DNA from: GCA-2687515 sp002687515
Lineage (GTDB): Bacteria > Pseudomonadota > Alphaproteobacteria > Rhodospirillales > UBA2165
Length of the DNA: 64,000 bases
Reading direction: 5' to 3'
Assembly: GCA_030745835.1 (NCBI GenBank)
Contig: JASLNU010000108.1
Location: 1-64,000 of the forward strand
The number at the start of each line of letters is the position of its first letter. Within the stretch, counting starts at the first letter, position 1. Of the stretch, positions 1-7,555 are shown piece by piece. The notes below the pieces were generated by a model. The model saw only the letters and a list, made by a program, of their open reading frames with translations. It ran no database searches and was not told the origin of the DNA. A program made the position numbers and the translations under genes.

Positions 1-111
1 ACGCGTCCGTAGAGTTCCAATTGCTTCATCCCCGCCCTCTGCAAAAGCAGAAAGCTTACCACTGGCGGAGTTTTACTCCGGCCTGCAACCACACTATCTG
101 GCCGCTTCTCA

Positions 112-273
112 GTGGTGGATTATTGCTCCGGCGTTCTCAGCGGGTTCATCAGCACGCGGCGGGGGCAAAAAAGGGGTGGAGATCATTGCATGGGCCGTAG
201 CCGAAGCGGACTGACAACCAAGATTCACGCCCTGGTGGATGCCAGCGGTCTGCCGGTGCGTCTTGAGGTGTGA
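112..273 (+). pseudogene. IS5-family transposase remnant (frameshifted)
   Basis: Two adjacent frames together spell the middle of an IS5/IS1031-type transposase. One gives VHQHAAGAKKG (about 144-176); after a shift, the frame from 190 gives GRSRSGLTTKIHALVDASG and ends at TGA 271-273. In intact members these blocks are contiguous (AHQHAAGAKKGG...GRSRGGLTTKIHALVDA). The shift, the early stop and the lack of N- and C-terminal domains make it a decayed fragment. No terminal repeats were recognised. Family assignment rests on motif memory. Confidence 0.75.
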
Positions 274-290
274 ACTTCGGTCAAGGGCGA

Positions 291-323
291 GGGAGCGATC
301 GTCAGGCGGCGATCGCCCCTTTT
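291..323 (+). terminator. Hairpin with T-tract after IS remnant
   Basis: GGGAGCGATCG (291-301) can pair with CGATCGCCCC (310-319), with one mismatch and a short loop, followed by TTTT. This is a plausible rho-independent terminator for plus-strand transcription from the IS remnant. The rest of 274-597 is otherwise featureless: AT-rich around 330-480, with no supported gene. Confidence 0.4.
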
Positions 324-597
324 CCCAATAACACAAAAAAAATTGGAGCACGTATCAACCTAGCAATTGGACTTCGAATATCGATAGTCGGCATAGTCAA
401 TTTTCGGTGGTTTCGGCCTCCTGACTTGTCGGCACGCTGAACTTTTTTGCAAATTCGTATTTGTTTTGAAAAGGTGCTTGCGTGCCCGAGTTTTAAACCT
501 ACGCCAAAACCCGCTTCAGAGAATGTTCGAACCCAGTCGCGTTCGCTCCGCCAGCTACCTCGAAAAACATTTGTTTTTCAATTAGAGCGGATCACCG

Positions 598-1503
598 TCA
601 TTCGGCGCCAATTTGGGCCGGCGTCCATTGCAATCCGGGCTGCCCCTTTAAAAAGCCGTTGGCGAAGGGAACGCCGTGGCTATAAGTCTGCAACTGGTCG
701 AGCGCCTGGTCCGTATCTATCGCGCCTTGCAACCGGTCACGGAAACATTTGGCGGCGGCAACCATGTCAATATTCTGGGGCGACAGGCGGAAGTGGGTGA
801 TCCCATGTTCGGCAAGCAGGTCCAACTCGGCGGCCAGATTGTAATAGCTGTGGGACAAGGTCTGGGTGCCGTTGACGGCGAGAAATTTTTCACTGTCCAG
901 GGTCTCGACTTCCATGCCGTCGGCGTCTTCGCCGCATACATATTGGCAATTATCCTTATGCAGATTTTGCGACCGGGCATGGTAGCAGCGGGCCGAAATT
1001 GCCAGCGGCAGACGGCCAAATACCTGCATTTCCAATTCGGCGCCGGAATCCACCAGGGCAGACAAGGAATCGAGCGGCAATTCAGCCGGCAGAACGATGC
1101 GCACCGCGCCACGTTCGATGAAATAGGCGGCGGTTCCCTCGTTGTAGGTGTTGATGTAGGGACCGATGACATGCGGCTTTCCGCCTAACAGCGAGACGGC
1201 GGATATATCGTTGGCTTCGATAAGCTGTTCGGCGGCGCCGGCAAGATCGGCCACCATTGCTCTCTCGTGCTGGTTCATGATCAGCGCCAGGGTCGAATAA
1301 ACCACGTCCTTGCCGCCGGCGATGAGCCGTTCCGTTACTTCGGACAAGTTTGGCGTGATGAACGGAAGCCGCTTGGAACAAACAACTTCGCCCAAATAAA
1401 CGATATCCACCGGTGCTTCATCGGCAACACGGAAATAGAAGTCCCGCCACTTTTCCGGCGGCCAATTGTAGAGCAGCGGGCCGAGCGTCAGTTTGGCGGC
1501 CAT
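598..1503 (-). CDS. ubiV: UbiV, U32-family protein for O2-independent ubiquinone biosynthesis
   Basis: 301 aa peptidase-U32-family protein. With UbiU, UbiV forms a [4Fe-4S] complex that hydroxylates ubiquinone precursors without oxygen, using prephenate as oxygen donor (family knowledge). The four cluster cysteines are visible at C42 (VVCSKR) and at C173, C186 and C190 (C-x12-C-x3-C), matching the spacing of E. coli UbiV C39/C180/C193/C197. The ATG at 1503 has GGGAG about 9 nt upstream. It is the last gene of a minus-strand operon ubiT-ubiU-ubiV and starts 19 nt after ubiU ends. The U32 protease annotation often given to this family would be misleading here. Confidence 0.92.
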   Translation of the reverse strand: MAAKLTLGPLLYNWPPEKWRDFYFRVADEAPVDIVYLGEVVCSKRLPFITPNLSEVTERLIAGGKDVVYSTLALIMNQHERAMVADLAGAAEQLIEANDISAVSLLGGKPHVIGPYINTYNEGTAAYFIERGAVRIVLPAELPLDSLSALVDSGAELEMQVFGRLPLAISARCYHARSQNLHKDNCQYVCGEDADGMEVETLDSEKFLAVNGTQTLSHSYYNLAAELDLLAEHGITHFRLSPQNIDMVAAAKCFRDRLQGAIDTDQALDQLQTYSHGVPFANGFLKGQPGLQWTPAQIGAE

Positions 1504-1522
1504 ATTCCGCTCCCTTGCGCCG

Positions 1523-2476
1523 TCATCGCCAAGCCTTTTTATAGGCGCCCTCGGTCTCCTGCCCGCCTTCGGTAACGGCGCTCAAATCCATGGCCGGTGG
1601 CGTCTCGCCGCGGTCGACGGCATCGAGCGCGCGGCGGAAAGCGCTCACCACCTCGGTGACATAGGCGCGGCTGCGTTGCCGGCCCTCGATTTTCAAGGCG
1701 GTGACGCCGGCATCGCTGAGCCCTGCCAGTATCTCGATGGCGTTGAGCGAAGTTGGGTCTTCAAACAGGTAGGAGATATTTCCATTGACCGCGAAGCGCC
1801 CCTTGCAGAGGGTCGGATAACCGGCCGGCTCGTCTTCGTCGAATGCGTTGATGGTGATGTCTCCGAGCTTCGATATCATGCGCCCGTCCCGTTCCTCGTA
1901 GCGCACATGGCTGGCCGGTGAACAGACGCCGTTCATGTTCGGCGATTGGCCGGTCACATAAGAAGACAGCGTGCACCGCCCTTCGGCCATCACACACAAT
2001 CCGCCGAAAACGAATACCTCGGTCTCGACCGCAATGTCGGCGTTGAGAGCGGCTATTTCCTGGATCGTCAGCACCCTCGGCAGCACCACCCGTTTGACGC
2101 CGAATTCGCGATGGTAGAAGCCGATGGCTTCGACGTTGGAAGCCGAAGCCTGAACCGACAAATGGCGCCGCAAATCGGGATGAAATTCCGCCGTGTAGGC
2201 AAGCAATCCGATATCAGCCAGGATCAGGGCATCGGCGCCGCAAGCGGCGGCGTCATCGACCGCCAGGTGCCACGGATCCGGATTTCCGGCCTTGGGGAAG
2301 GTGTTGATGGCGACCAGCACCTTGACGCCGTGTTGATGAGCATAGGCAACCCCATCGGACAACTCGGAGCGGCTGAAATTGAGGCCCGGAAAATTGCGCG
2401 CATTGGTCTCGTCGCGAAAACCCAGATAGACGCTGTCGGCGCCGGCGTTGACGGCGGCGCGGAGCGAGGCGGGCAT
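1523..2476 (-). CDS. ubiU: UbiU, U32-family protein for O2-independent ubiquinone biosynthesis
   Basis: 317 aa from the ATG at 2476. It is the partner of UbiV in anaerobic ubiquinone ring hydroxylation. Cluster cysteines appear in FGGLCVMAEGRC, then NGVCSPA, then PTLCKGRF, the same order as the four conserved cysteines of E. coli UbiU. The reading frame stays open upstream and encodes the conserved N-terminal strand LELVCPAG before the ATG, but no ATG, GTG or TTG is in frame there. The true start may be a rare ATA at 2512-2510, overlapping the TAG stop of ubiT as ATAG, or a CTG at 2494. Otherwise the assembly has lost a start codon. Starting at 2476 would delete the conserved N-terminus. Confidence 0.9.
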   Translation of the reverse strand: MPASLRAAVNAGADSVYLGFRDETNARNFPGLNFSRSELSDGVAYAHQHGVKVLVAINTFPKAGNPDPWHLAVDDAAACGADALILADIGLLAYTAEFHPDLRRHLSVQASASNVEAIGFYHREFGVKRVVLPRVLTIQEIAALNADIAVETEVFVFGGLCVMAEGRCTLSSYVTGQSPNMNGVCSPASHVRYEERDGRMISKLGDITINAFDEDEPAGYPTLCKGRFAVNGNISYLFEDPTSLNAIEILAGLSDAGVTALKIEGRQRSRAYVTEVVSAFRRALDAVDRGETPPAMDLSAVTEGGQETEGAYKKAWR

Positions 2477-2508
2477 GCCCGCCGGGCAGACCAGTTCAAG
2501 GCGCTTGG

Positions 2509-3117
2509 CTATCGTTCCGCTCCATCCTTGGCTGAAGACGGCGGCGCAACCGCCGTCAGCAAGTTTTCCAGATCCATGGCCAGATGCGAAATTACATTTA
2601 AAACGTTATCGGCGGCATTCCGGGCCGGCTCCGCCAGCGGACCGAGCACCGACAGGATATCGCCGAGCACATCCACCTCTTCGCTGTCGATGGCATTGCG
2701 CAACAGCAAAACCGCCTCGGTATCCCCCTCGATGTTAAGTTCACGGCTGAAGAACAGCGCATCGCCGTCGAGCCGTCCTTCGAGAAGATCGATCAATTTT
2801 ATCAGAGGTCCGCGAATCGCCGCCGCCACCTTGATGCGCGGGCCGAGTTGCGTGTCATCTCGCGCAATCTTCAAGCTGGGCGGCTGGCAACCCGGCTGAA
2901 AAAGGAAGACCGCCGGTAAATCGACGGGATCGACGACAAACGAAGCTTCGCCCAATTCAGCCAGGCGCTCGAAAATAGAAGGATGACGCCGGCGCATGAC
3001 CAGCAATGCCATGTCCAATGCCGGCTGCAAGGGCGCCAATGGCAGCGGCCGTATAACCGAACCGGCAATTTTCGCCAACGGCGCCGGTGGAAACGGCTGG
3101 CGGCTAGTTTGTGTCAT
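2509..3117 (-). CDS. ubiT: UbiT, SCP2-domain lipid-binding accessory factor
   Basis: 202 aa, SCP2 sterol-carrier-like domain protein (YhbT/UbiT family). UbiT is the lipid-binding accessory protein of the O2-independent ubiquinone pathway and probably presents the prenylated intermediates (family knowledge). The identification rests on length, the SCP2-like pattern (RIKVAAAIRGPLIKLIDLLEG...ALFFSRELNIEGDTEAVLLLRNAID) and position immediately upstream of ubiU and ubiV. It overlaps the likely ubiU start and is the first gene of the operon. Upstream is about 125 nt before the convergent end of the AprA-like gene; no anaerobic regulator box was recognised. Gene order ubiTUV matches known alphaproteobacterial loci. 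Confidence 0.87.
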   Translation of the reverse strand: MTQTSRQPFPPAPLAKIAGSVIRPLPLAPLQPALDMALLVMRRRHPSIFERLAELGEASFVVDPVDLPAVFLFQPGCQPPSLKIARDDTQLGPRIKVAAAIRGPLIKLIDLLEGRLDGDALFFSRELNIEGDTEAVLLLRNAIDSEEVDVLGDILSVLGPLAEPARNAADNVLNVISHLAMDLENLLTAVAPPSSAKDGAER

Positions 3118-3241
3118 ATCAAATAGGCCGCCTGATCCGTTCGGTACGGCTGGCCCTTTCCCTCGTTTGAACCGGATTATTACTTAACCGACGGGATTTT
3201 TCCGGTCTTTGATTGCCATCAATTATCACTGCTCTTTGGTA

Positions 3242-4981
3242 TCACTCCGCCGCGTGCACCTGTTCCGGCTGACCACCGGTGAAGTAGGCGTGGTAGCCCT
3301 CCATATCGGTAATTTTGTCCCGGTAGCGCACCTTCGCCTTGCCATTTTCGCGCCAGACGGTGAGGAATTTATCGGTCAGCAAGGGATTGGTGAATTCAAA
3401 ATCGGAACGGTGATGGGTGCCGCGGCTTTCCTGGCGGGCCAGGGCCGAGACGAAAATTGCCTCGCTGCAATCCATGATCTCGAACACCTCGGCGGCGCGC
3501 ATCAATTCGTGGGCGTTGGCGCAGGCCAGGCTTTCCTCCGTCCGCCGCCTGAGATCGCCGAGATATTTCATGCCGGCATTCAAAAGACTTTCCGATCTCA
3601 CCTGGTCGCTGGCGTAATCTTTCATGATCTGCTGGACCATGTGGTTGGCTTCCCGCCAGCCGGCGCCGTTGCGCCGCTGCAAAAAGCTCGAAAATTGCTG
3701 GACCCGCTCGGCCAACAAGCCATCGTCGCCGACGGCTTCGAAATCACCGGTCATCGAGTTTGCCGTGGCGGCGGCATGTTCGCCGGCGATATGGCCAAAT
3801 ACCGCGGCGCCGCCGATATCGGCGCGGAAATTGCCGACCGCGTCGCCGACCGCATAAAGCCCGCCGATGGTGGTCTCGCCGTTCAAGTCGATTTCCGGAC
3901 CGCGGCCGATAAGGAACGGCTGATACTGCATGAATTCGACCGGGTGCTTCTTTAAATCGACGCCTTCCTTTTCCATCATGCCGACGAGGGCGGTGTTGCC
4001 TTCTTCTTTCAGCCCCCACATCATGTAATCGATGTCATCGGGGTCGGTCAGGGTGCAGTTCATATAGGCCGGCCCACGGCCCGATTTCATGACATCCGAG
4101 AATATCGAATTCCAGACATCGGCGGTGATGTCGCCGAGCCACTTGTCGGCCTTGGTGATGAACGGGCCGAGCGGCTCGCCCTTGGGGTCGGTGACGACAC
4201 CGATAAAGGTCGCCTTGCCGGCGCGTTCGATATATTTGACCCCGGCGTGGAGGTTCGGAAATTCCATATTGATGAGCCGCGCTCCGGCCCGGTAGGCCAT
4301 CGCCTGGGTATTGCCGGTGCAGGTCGGGCACCAGGCCATGTTGAAGAGGTTCGAAGGCGTCGGTGACGGATAAATACGGGCCGCCGAACCGCCGGCCAGG
4401 ATCACCGCCTTGGCGCGGATGATTTTGAATTTCGGCTGCTCCTCCTTGACATCCAAGCCGATGGCGCCGGTCACCCTGCCATCCTTGGTGATGATGTCGA
4501 TGATCGGCATATAGTTGATGGTCCGGGCACGCCGCCGCTTGGCTTCCTTGGTCAGCGCGTCCTTTTGGTTGCTGCCGGCATATTTCAGCCAAATCCGGGG
4601 GCGGCCGGGAAAGGCGTGACCGTTGAACGACCAATCGCCGGTGGGTTTCATGTCGATACCCCAATCGAGCCAGTTCTTGACCCGGTCGAAGGAATTTTCG
4701 AGGAATTTGCGCGATAGGGGGGTGTCGTGAAAACCTCCGATTTGACTGTTCAGAAGCTCTTCCAGGATGGGCTCGATATCCAGCCCATGCTTATCGGGGA
4801 TATAGCACATGAAATGATCGTTGCCGGTGGCGCCGGAACCCGAGCGCTTGGTGTGCGCCTTTTCGGCAATCAAAACATTGGCGCCCTTGCCGGCGGCGCC
4901 GATGGCGGCCATCAAGCCGCCGATGCCGCCGCCCGCCACCAAGACATCGCAATCGATGGGTTTCGGGTCAATTTCGATCAT
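3242..4981 (-). CDS. AprA-like FAD-dependent oxidoreductase (fumarate reductase/APS reductase flavoprotein family)
   Basis: 579 aa from the ATG at 4981, preferred over the ATG at 4999 because GGGGAG precedes it. The N-terminal FAD-binding motif is VAGGGIGGLMAA, and a second FAD segment GGLYAVGDAVGN sits about two thirds along. Internal KRSGSGATGND resembles the RSG flavin-contact loop of the succinate dehydrogenase, fumarate reductase and APS reductase alpha family. The next gene upstream in the same operon encodes a two-cluster ferredoxin, the arrangement of AprBA. No sulfate adenylyltransferase, Qmo or dsr genes are in the window, so dissimilatory APS reduction is not supported; another two-electron oxidation or reduction is equally likely. 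Confidence 0.8.
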   Translation of the reverse strand: MIEIDPKPIDCDVLVAGGGIGGLMAAIGAAGKGANVLIAEKAHTKRSGSGATGNDHFMCYIPDKHGLDIEPILEELLNSQIGGFHDTPLSRKFLENSFDRVKNWLDWGIDMKPTGDWSFNGHAFPGRPRIWLKYAGSNQKDALTKEAKRRRARTINYMPIIDIITKDGRVTGAIGLDVKEEQPKFKIIRAKAVILAGGSAARIYPSPTPSNLFNMAWCPTCTGNTQAMAYRAGARLINMEFPNLHAGVKYIERAGKATFIGVVTDPKGEPLGPFITKADKWLGDITADVWNSIFSDVMKSGRGPAYMNCTLTDPDDIDYMMWGLKEEGNTALVGMMEKEGVDLKKHPVEFMQYQPFLIGRGPEIDLNGETTIGGLYAVGDAVGNFRADIGGAAVFGHIAGEHAAATANSMTGDFEAVGDDGLLAERVQQFSSFLQRRNGAGWREANHMVQQIMKDYASDQVRSESLLNAGMKYLGDLRRRTEESLACANAHELMRAAEVFEIMDCSEAIFVSALARQESRGTHHRSDFEFTNPLLTDKFLTVWRENGKAKVRYRDKITDMEGYHAYFTGGQPEQVHAAE

Positions 4982-5015
4982 AACATCTGTTCTCCCCATG
5001 GATTTCGTTCAGGGA

Positions 5016-5327
5016 TCACTCTTTCGGCATGTTGAATAAATTGCCCGCCTTGCTGCCAAAACGGTCGCCGACCATTTCGTAATGGCTGGGTTTATCCTCG
5101 GGATCGATCCAAAGAAGCTGCATATTCAACGGAATGCGCAGCTCGACGCCCTTGCGGCCCTCTGCGTCGCCCGGGCAGTCGAGCACGCATGAATCGCAAT
5201 GCCAGCACTCATCGGGATAGAGCACCAGAGGCACTTCCTTGGCTTTGGTGCGGCTGAACACATCGGTCGGACAGATCGCCGCGCAGATGCCGCAACCATC
5301 GCAGTAAACATTAAATACGGGTGGCAT
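5016..5327 (-). CDS. AprB-like 2x[4Fe-4S] ferredoxin
   Basis: 103 aa from the ATG at 5327, chosen because CCGGGAGCGG lies just upstream and the ferredoxin fold begins at once (MPPVFNVYCDGCGIC). Two cluster-binding motifs are present: CDGCGICAAICP and CWHCDSCVLDCP. After them a roughly 45-residue tail follows, as in APS reductase beta subunits. It is the first gene of a two-gene minus-strand operon with the flavoprotein (gap of 34 nt). It probably passes electrons to or from the FAD subunit. A longer in-frame extension to 5420 exists but lacks a ribosome binding site and reads as non-conserved sequence. Confidence 0.82.
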   Translation of the reverse strand: MPPVFNVYCDGCGICAAICPTDVFSRTKAKEVPLVLYPDECWHCDSCVLDCPGDAEGRKGVELRIPLNMQLLWIDPEDKPSHYEMVGDRFGSKAGNLFNMPKE

Positions 5328-5486
5328 GGACCGCTCCCGGTATCGAATTAAGATCGCTATTGTTGCAGGTTGGTATAAGACGGGCAACAGATAAGCGCCA
5401 TGCCTTATGATTGAAATCAAGGATTTGATCGGCGAAACAGGCTAGGCAATGAAGCGGTTGTCAAAGATGCAAAGAGGGAAACCGCG

Positions 5487-6050
5487 ATGATACCCATCTT
5501 GAAACTAACGGTCAGAGGATTCGCCGTCCTTTTCGGCGCGCTTCTACTGGTCTCGGCGCTCGGTTCCGCCGTTATGGCCGGGCACGAGCACGAGGAAAAG
5601 ATCGGCACCACATCCGCTAAAACCCGGCTGGTGCTGCCGATCATGAATATCGAGCGCGGCAAGAAGCTGTTCGTTTCCAAGGGCTGCGTCGCCTGCCACG
5701 CGGTCAACGGCGTCGGCGGCCACGACGCGCCGCCGATGGACGATCATCTCCGCCTGGGATTTATCAGCCCGTTCGATTTCGTCGCCAAGATGTGGAACCA
5801 CGCGCCCGGCATGCTGGCCGCCCAGGAAGAAGCGTTCGGCGGCCCCATCACCTTTACCGGCGACCAGATCGCCGACATCATCGCCTTTGTCCACAACGAC
5901 GAAGCCCAGCATGGCTTTACCGAAAAACATCTGACGCCGCAGGCGCGCAAAATGATGCATCACGAGCATGGCGGCAAGCCGGCGCCCGCCGCCCACGCCA
6001 AGGAAATCGGCCACCATCACGCGCCGGGCACCAAGCCGCATAAGGATTAG
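5487..6050 (+). CDS. Secreted/periplasmic c-type cytochrome with His-rich tail
   Basis: 187 aa. A signal peptide or N-terminal anchor spans residues 1-31 (hydrophobic core GFAVLFGALLLVSALGSAVMA). One haem c site, CVACH, lies at residues 67-71, preceded by the typical NIERGKKLFVSKG. A single-haem class I cytochrome domain is followed by a His-rich tail (many HH, HEH and HHH runs from about residue 140), which may bind metal. It is divergent from the flavoprotein/ferredoxin pair across about 160 nt and might exchange electrons with it; that link is inferred from position only. The ribosome site GAGGGAA precedes the ATG. Confidence 0.85.
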   Translation: MIPILKLTVRGFAVLFGALLLVSALGSAVMAGHEHEEKIGTTSAKTRLVLPIMNIERGKKLFVSKGCVACHAVNGVGGHDAPPMDDHLRLGFISPFDFVAKMWNHAPGMLAAQEEAFGGPITFTGDQIADIIAFVHNDEAQHGFTEKHLTPQARKMMHHEHGGKPAPAAHAKEIGHHHAPGTKPHKD

Positions 6051-6097
6051 CCGCGCGACGGCGCGCAATCCACGGCCCTATTTGGCGGCCTTGTCCC

Positions 6098-6234
6098 CGC
6101 TAGTGTGATGATTCCTAAATTCGGCACATCAAATGTGCCGAATTTCGGTATCTGAATCACACTAACTTCTTAAAGCGAGTGGCCCGATTCACGCTAAATT
6201 CGCTATGGCGAATTTCGCGACCGGGACACTAGCG
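6098..6234. mobile_element. MITE-like element with 9-bp terminal inverted repeats
   Basis: CGCTAGTGT (6098-6106) is inverted as ACACTAGCG (6226-6234). Inside are a perfect 12-bp-arm hairpin (6117-6128/6134-6145), an outer near-palindrome TAGTGTGAT...AATCACACTA (6101-6164) and an 8-bp hairpin AAATTCGC/GCGAATTT (6196-6215). The element has no open reading frame of note. It resembles a miniature inverted-repeat element or a compound REP sequence. No target duplication was recognised and no second copy is present in this window, so mobility is unproven. Confidence 0.45.
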
Positions 6235-6268
6235 CATTTACGATTTATTCCGGCGCATAACCATCCCA

Positions 6269-6563
6269 GCCATGCCCAATATGCATGGCGAATGCGACAC
6301 GCGGCGCCGGATTCGACCATAGGCATTATAGGCTTTTATAGGCATTCATGGTCTTTTAGGAGCATCTCGGCCGGGCCGGCTATCGCCATACCCGGCAAAA
6401 CAGGTCCGGGCCATGCGGCAACGGCATGGCAACGGCAGGGCAGCGGAGGCGGGCAACACCCTGCGGTTCGCGCCCCCCGGGGGCTCCGTCAAACTTCCAT
6501 ATTCACGATGTCAAAGAGCAGAGGCATGATATAGAACGTATCCGGAACAATGCAAGGGGCGGC
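6269..6563. repeat. Dispersed ~300-bp structured repeat, copy 1
   Basis: This stretch aligns along its whole length with 24112-24411. Shared blocks are CCATGCCCAATA near the left end, a TTTTATAGGCATTCATGG-like centre, CATGCGGCAAC, CGGTTCGCGCCCC, GCTCCGTCAAACTTCC, ATTCACGATGT, AAAGAGCAGA and ATGATATAGAACGTAT to GGAACAATGCAAGGGG at the right end. Two small hairpins (CCATGC...GCATGG and GCCATGC...GCATGGC) are kept. It contains an open frame homologous to that of copy 2, but the drift between copies looks non-coding. Origin unknown. Confidence 0.65.
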
Positions 6564-6578
6564 CATTCATTTTCCCAC

Positions 6579-6632
6579 CCACTAAAAGTAAACTGTCACC
6601 GATTTAAAACGGTGACAGTTTACTTTTAGTGG
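6579..6632. repeat. 54-bp palindrome with perfect 23-bp arms
   Basis: CCACTAAAAGTAAACTGTCA... (6579-6601) is repeated as its exact reverse complement at 6610-6632, with an 8-nt AT spacer (ATTTAAAA). It sits 20 nt beyond the stop of the minus-strand CREST gene, so it could terminate that transcript. No T-run follows on the minus strand. The arms read like paired insertion-sequence ends left after excision. Which explanation holds is open. Confidence 0.6.
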
Positions 6633-6651
6633 CCCGGTCGAATGTTTCCCA

Positions 6652-7482
6652 TCAATCCGGAACCGCGCCAGAGACGCTGAGCATGCGAACGACGACGCAG
6701 ATCGCGGCGGCCGAGGCCAGGTGTTTGAGGCTGTGGCCACTTACCGTATTGCCGAGAATGGCGAACACCTGCGGGTCGAAGACTTCGAGCAGCTTGGCGG
6801 CCGCGTACCAGGCGATCAGCCAGGCGAGATGGCGGCCGCTGGTATATCGCCCCTTGGGAAACAGCCAGCAGATGAGCGGCAGCGCGACGATCGGATAGAA
6901 TTGAACCAATAAATAAAATCGAAGATCGCCGCGGCCAACGGATTCGCTCCAATCCCAATAAAAGACGCTGGCGATCCCCGCCCCGACCAGCATCGGCAGC
7001 AGCCATCGCACCCCAATCCGCTGGTCAATCCGGTCGACGATAAAAGCCGAGAACAGGGCCATGAAGGCAACCGTCATCGGCAGCCGGTCCCAGAACAGGC
7101 GCGCATTGTCCGGCGCCCAGTGGTAATAGGCCGAACCGGCGCTAACCAGCCCGACGCCGATGAAAAAGAAAATGTAAGGCTGGCGGTCGGCGAAATGGTC
7201 GAATATGCGCCGGCCCGCTTGGCCGAGCACGAAGAAAAGCCCGAAACCGCCGAAGACGGCAAAGGGCAGGTTCGACACGACGTCGCCGAAGTTGGGAATA
7301 CCGAGCCATGATCTGGTATCGGCGAAGCCGTGATAGGCGGTGGATTGCGGTATCGGTTCCAAGAAAAACAAACCCGCCAGCGTGGCGGCGAACATGGCCA
7401 CCAGGATTCCGGAGCGATGCCGCGCCTTCAGTCCGTTGATGAATGCCTGGGATTTTGCCTGATGCACATTTGCCTCAATCAT
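6652..7482 (-). CDS. CREST/alkaline ceramidase-like integral membrane hydrolase
   Basis: 276 aa with about seven predicted membrane segments. Family motifs of the CREST superfamily (alkaline ceramidase, PAQR, Per1) are visible. SAGSAYYHWAPDN at about residue 115 is followed by LFWDRLPMT, supplying the conserved Ser/His/Asp, and GHSLKHLASA near the C-terminus supplies the two metal-binding histidines. These proteins are zinc-dependent amidases or transmembrane hydrolases acting on lipid amides in eukaryotes; the bacterial substrate is unknown. It is separated by about 70 nt from the end of the next minus-strand gene and may be independently transcribed. A long palindrome lies just downstream. 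Confidence 0.75.
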   Translation of the reverse strand: MIEANVHQAKSQAFINGLKARHRSGILVAMFAATLAGLFFLEPIPQSTAYHGFADTRSWLGIPNFGDVVSNLPFAVFGGFGLFFVLGQAGRRIFDHFADRQPYIFFFIGVGLVSAGSAYYHWAPDNARLFWDRLPMTVAFMALFSAFIVDRIDQRIGVRWLLPMLVGAGIASVFYWDWSESVGRGDLRFYLLVQFYPIVALPLICWLFPKGRYTSGRHLAWLIAWYAAAKLLEVFDPQVFAILGNTVSGHSLKHLASAAAICVVVRMLSVSGAVPD

Positions 7483-7555
7483 TTTCCGCTACCAGCTTAA
7501 CCGGACTGTACCGGACCCGACTATAGCCGGGTTCGGCCCACCCGCCATAGGGCCG

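Noticed and set aside
1946..2899. Plus-strand frame over ubiU and ubiT
   Set aside because: Opposite two genes with conserved cysteines and family matches; low-complexity product.
6205..6534. Protein-coding gene within the dispersed repeat (also 24079-24381)
   Set aside because: The two copies share frames but amino-acid conservation is limited to the parts where DNA hairpins and blocks are conserved; no ribosome site or recognised domain.
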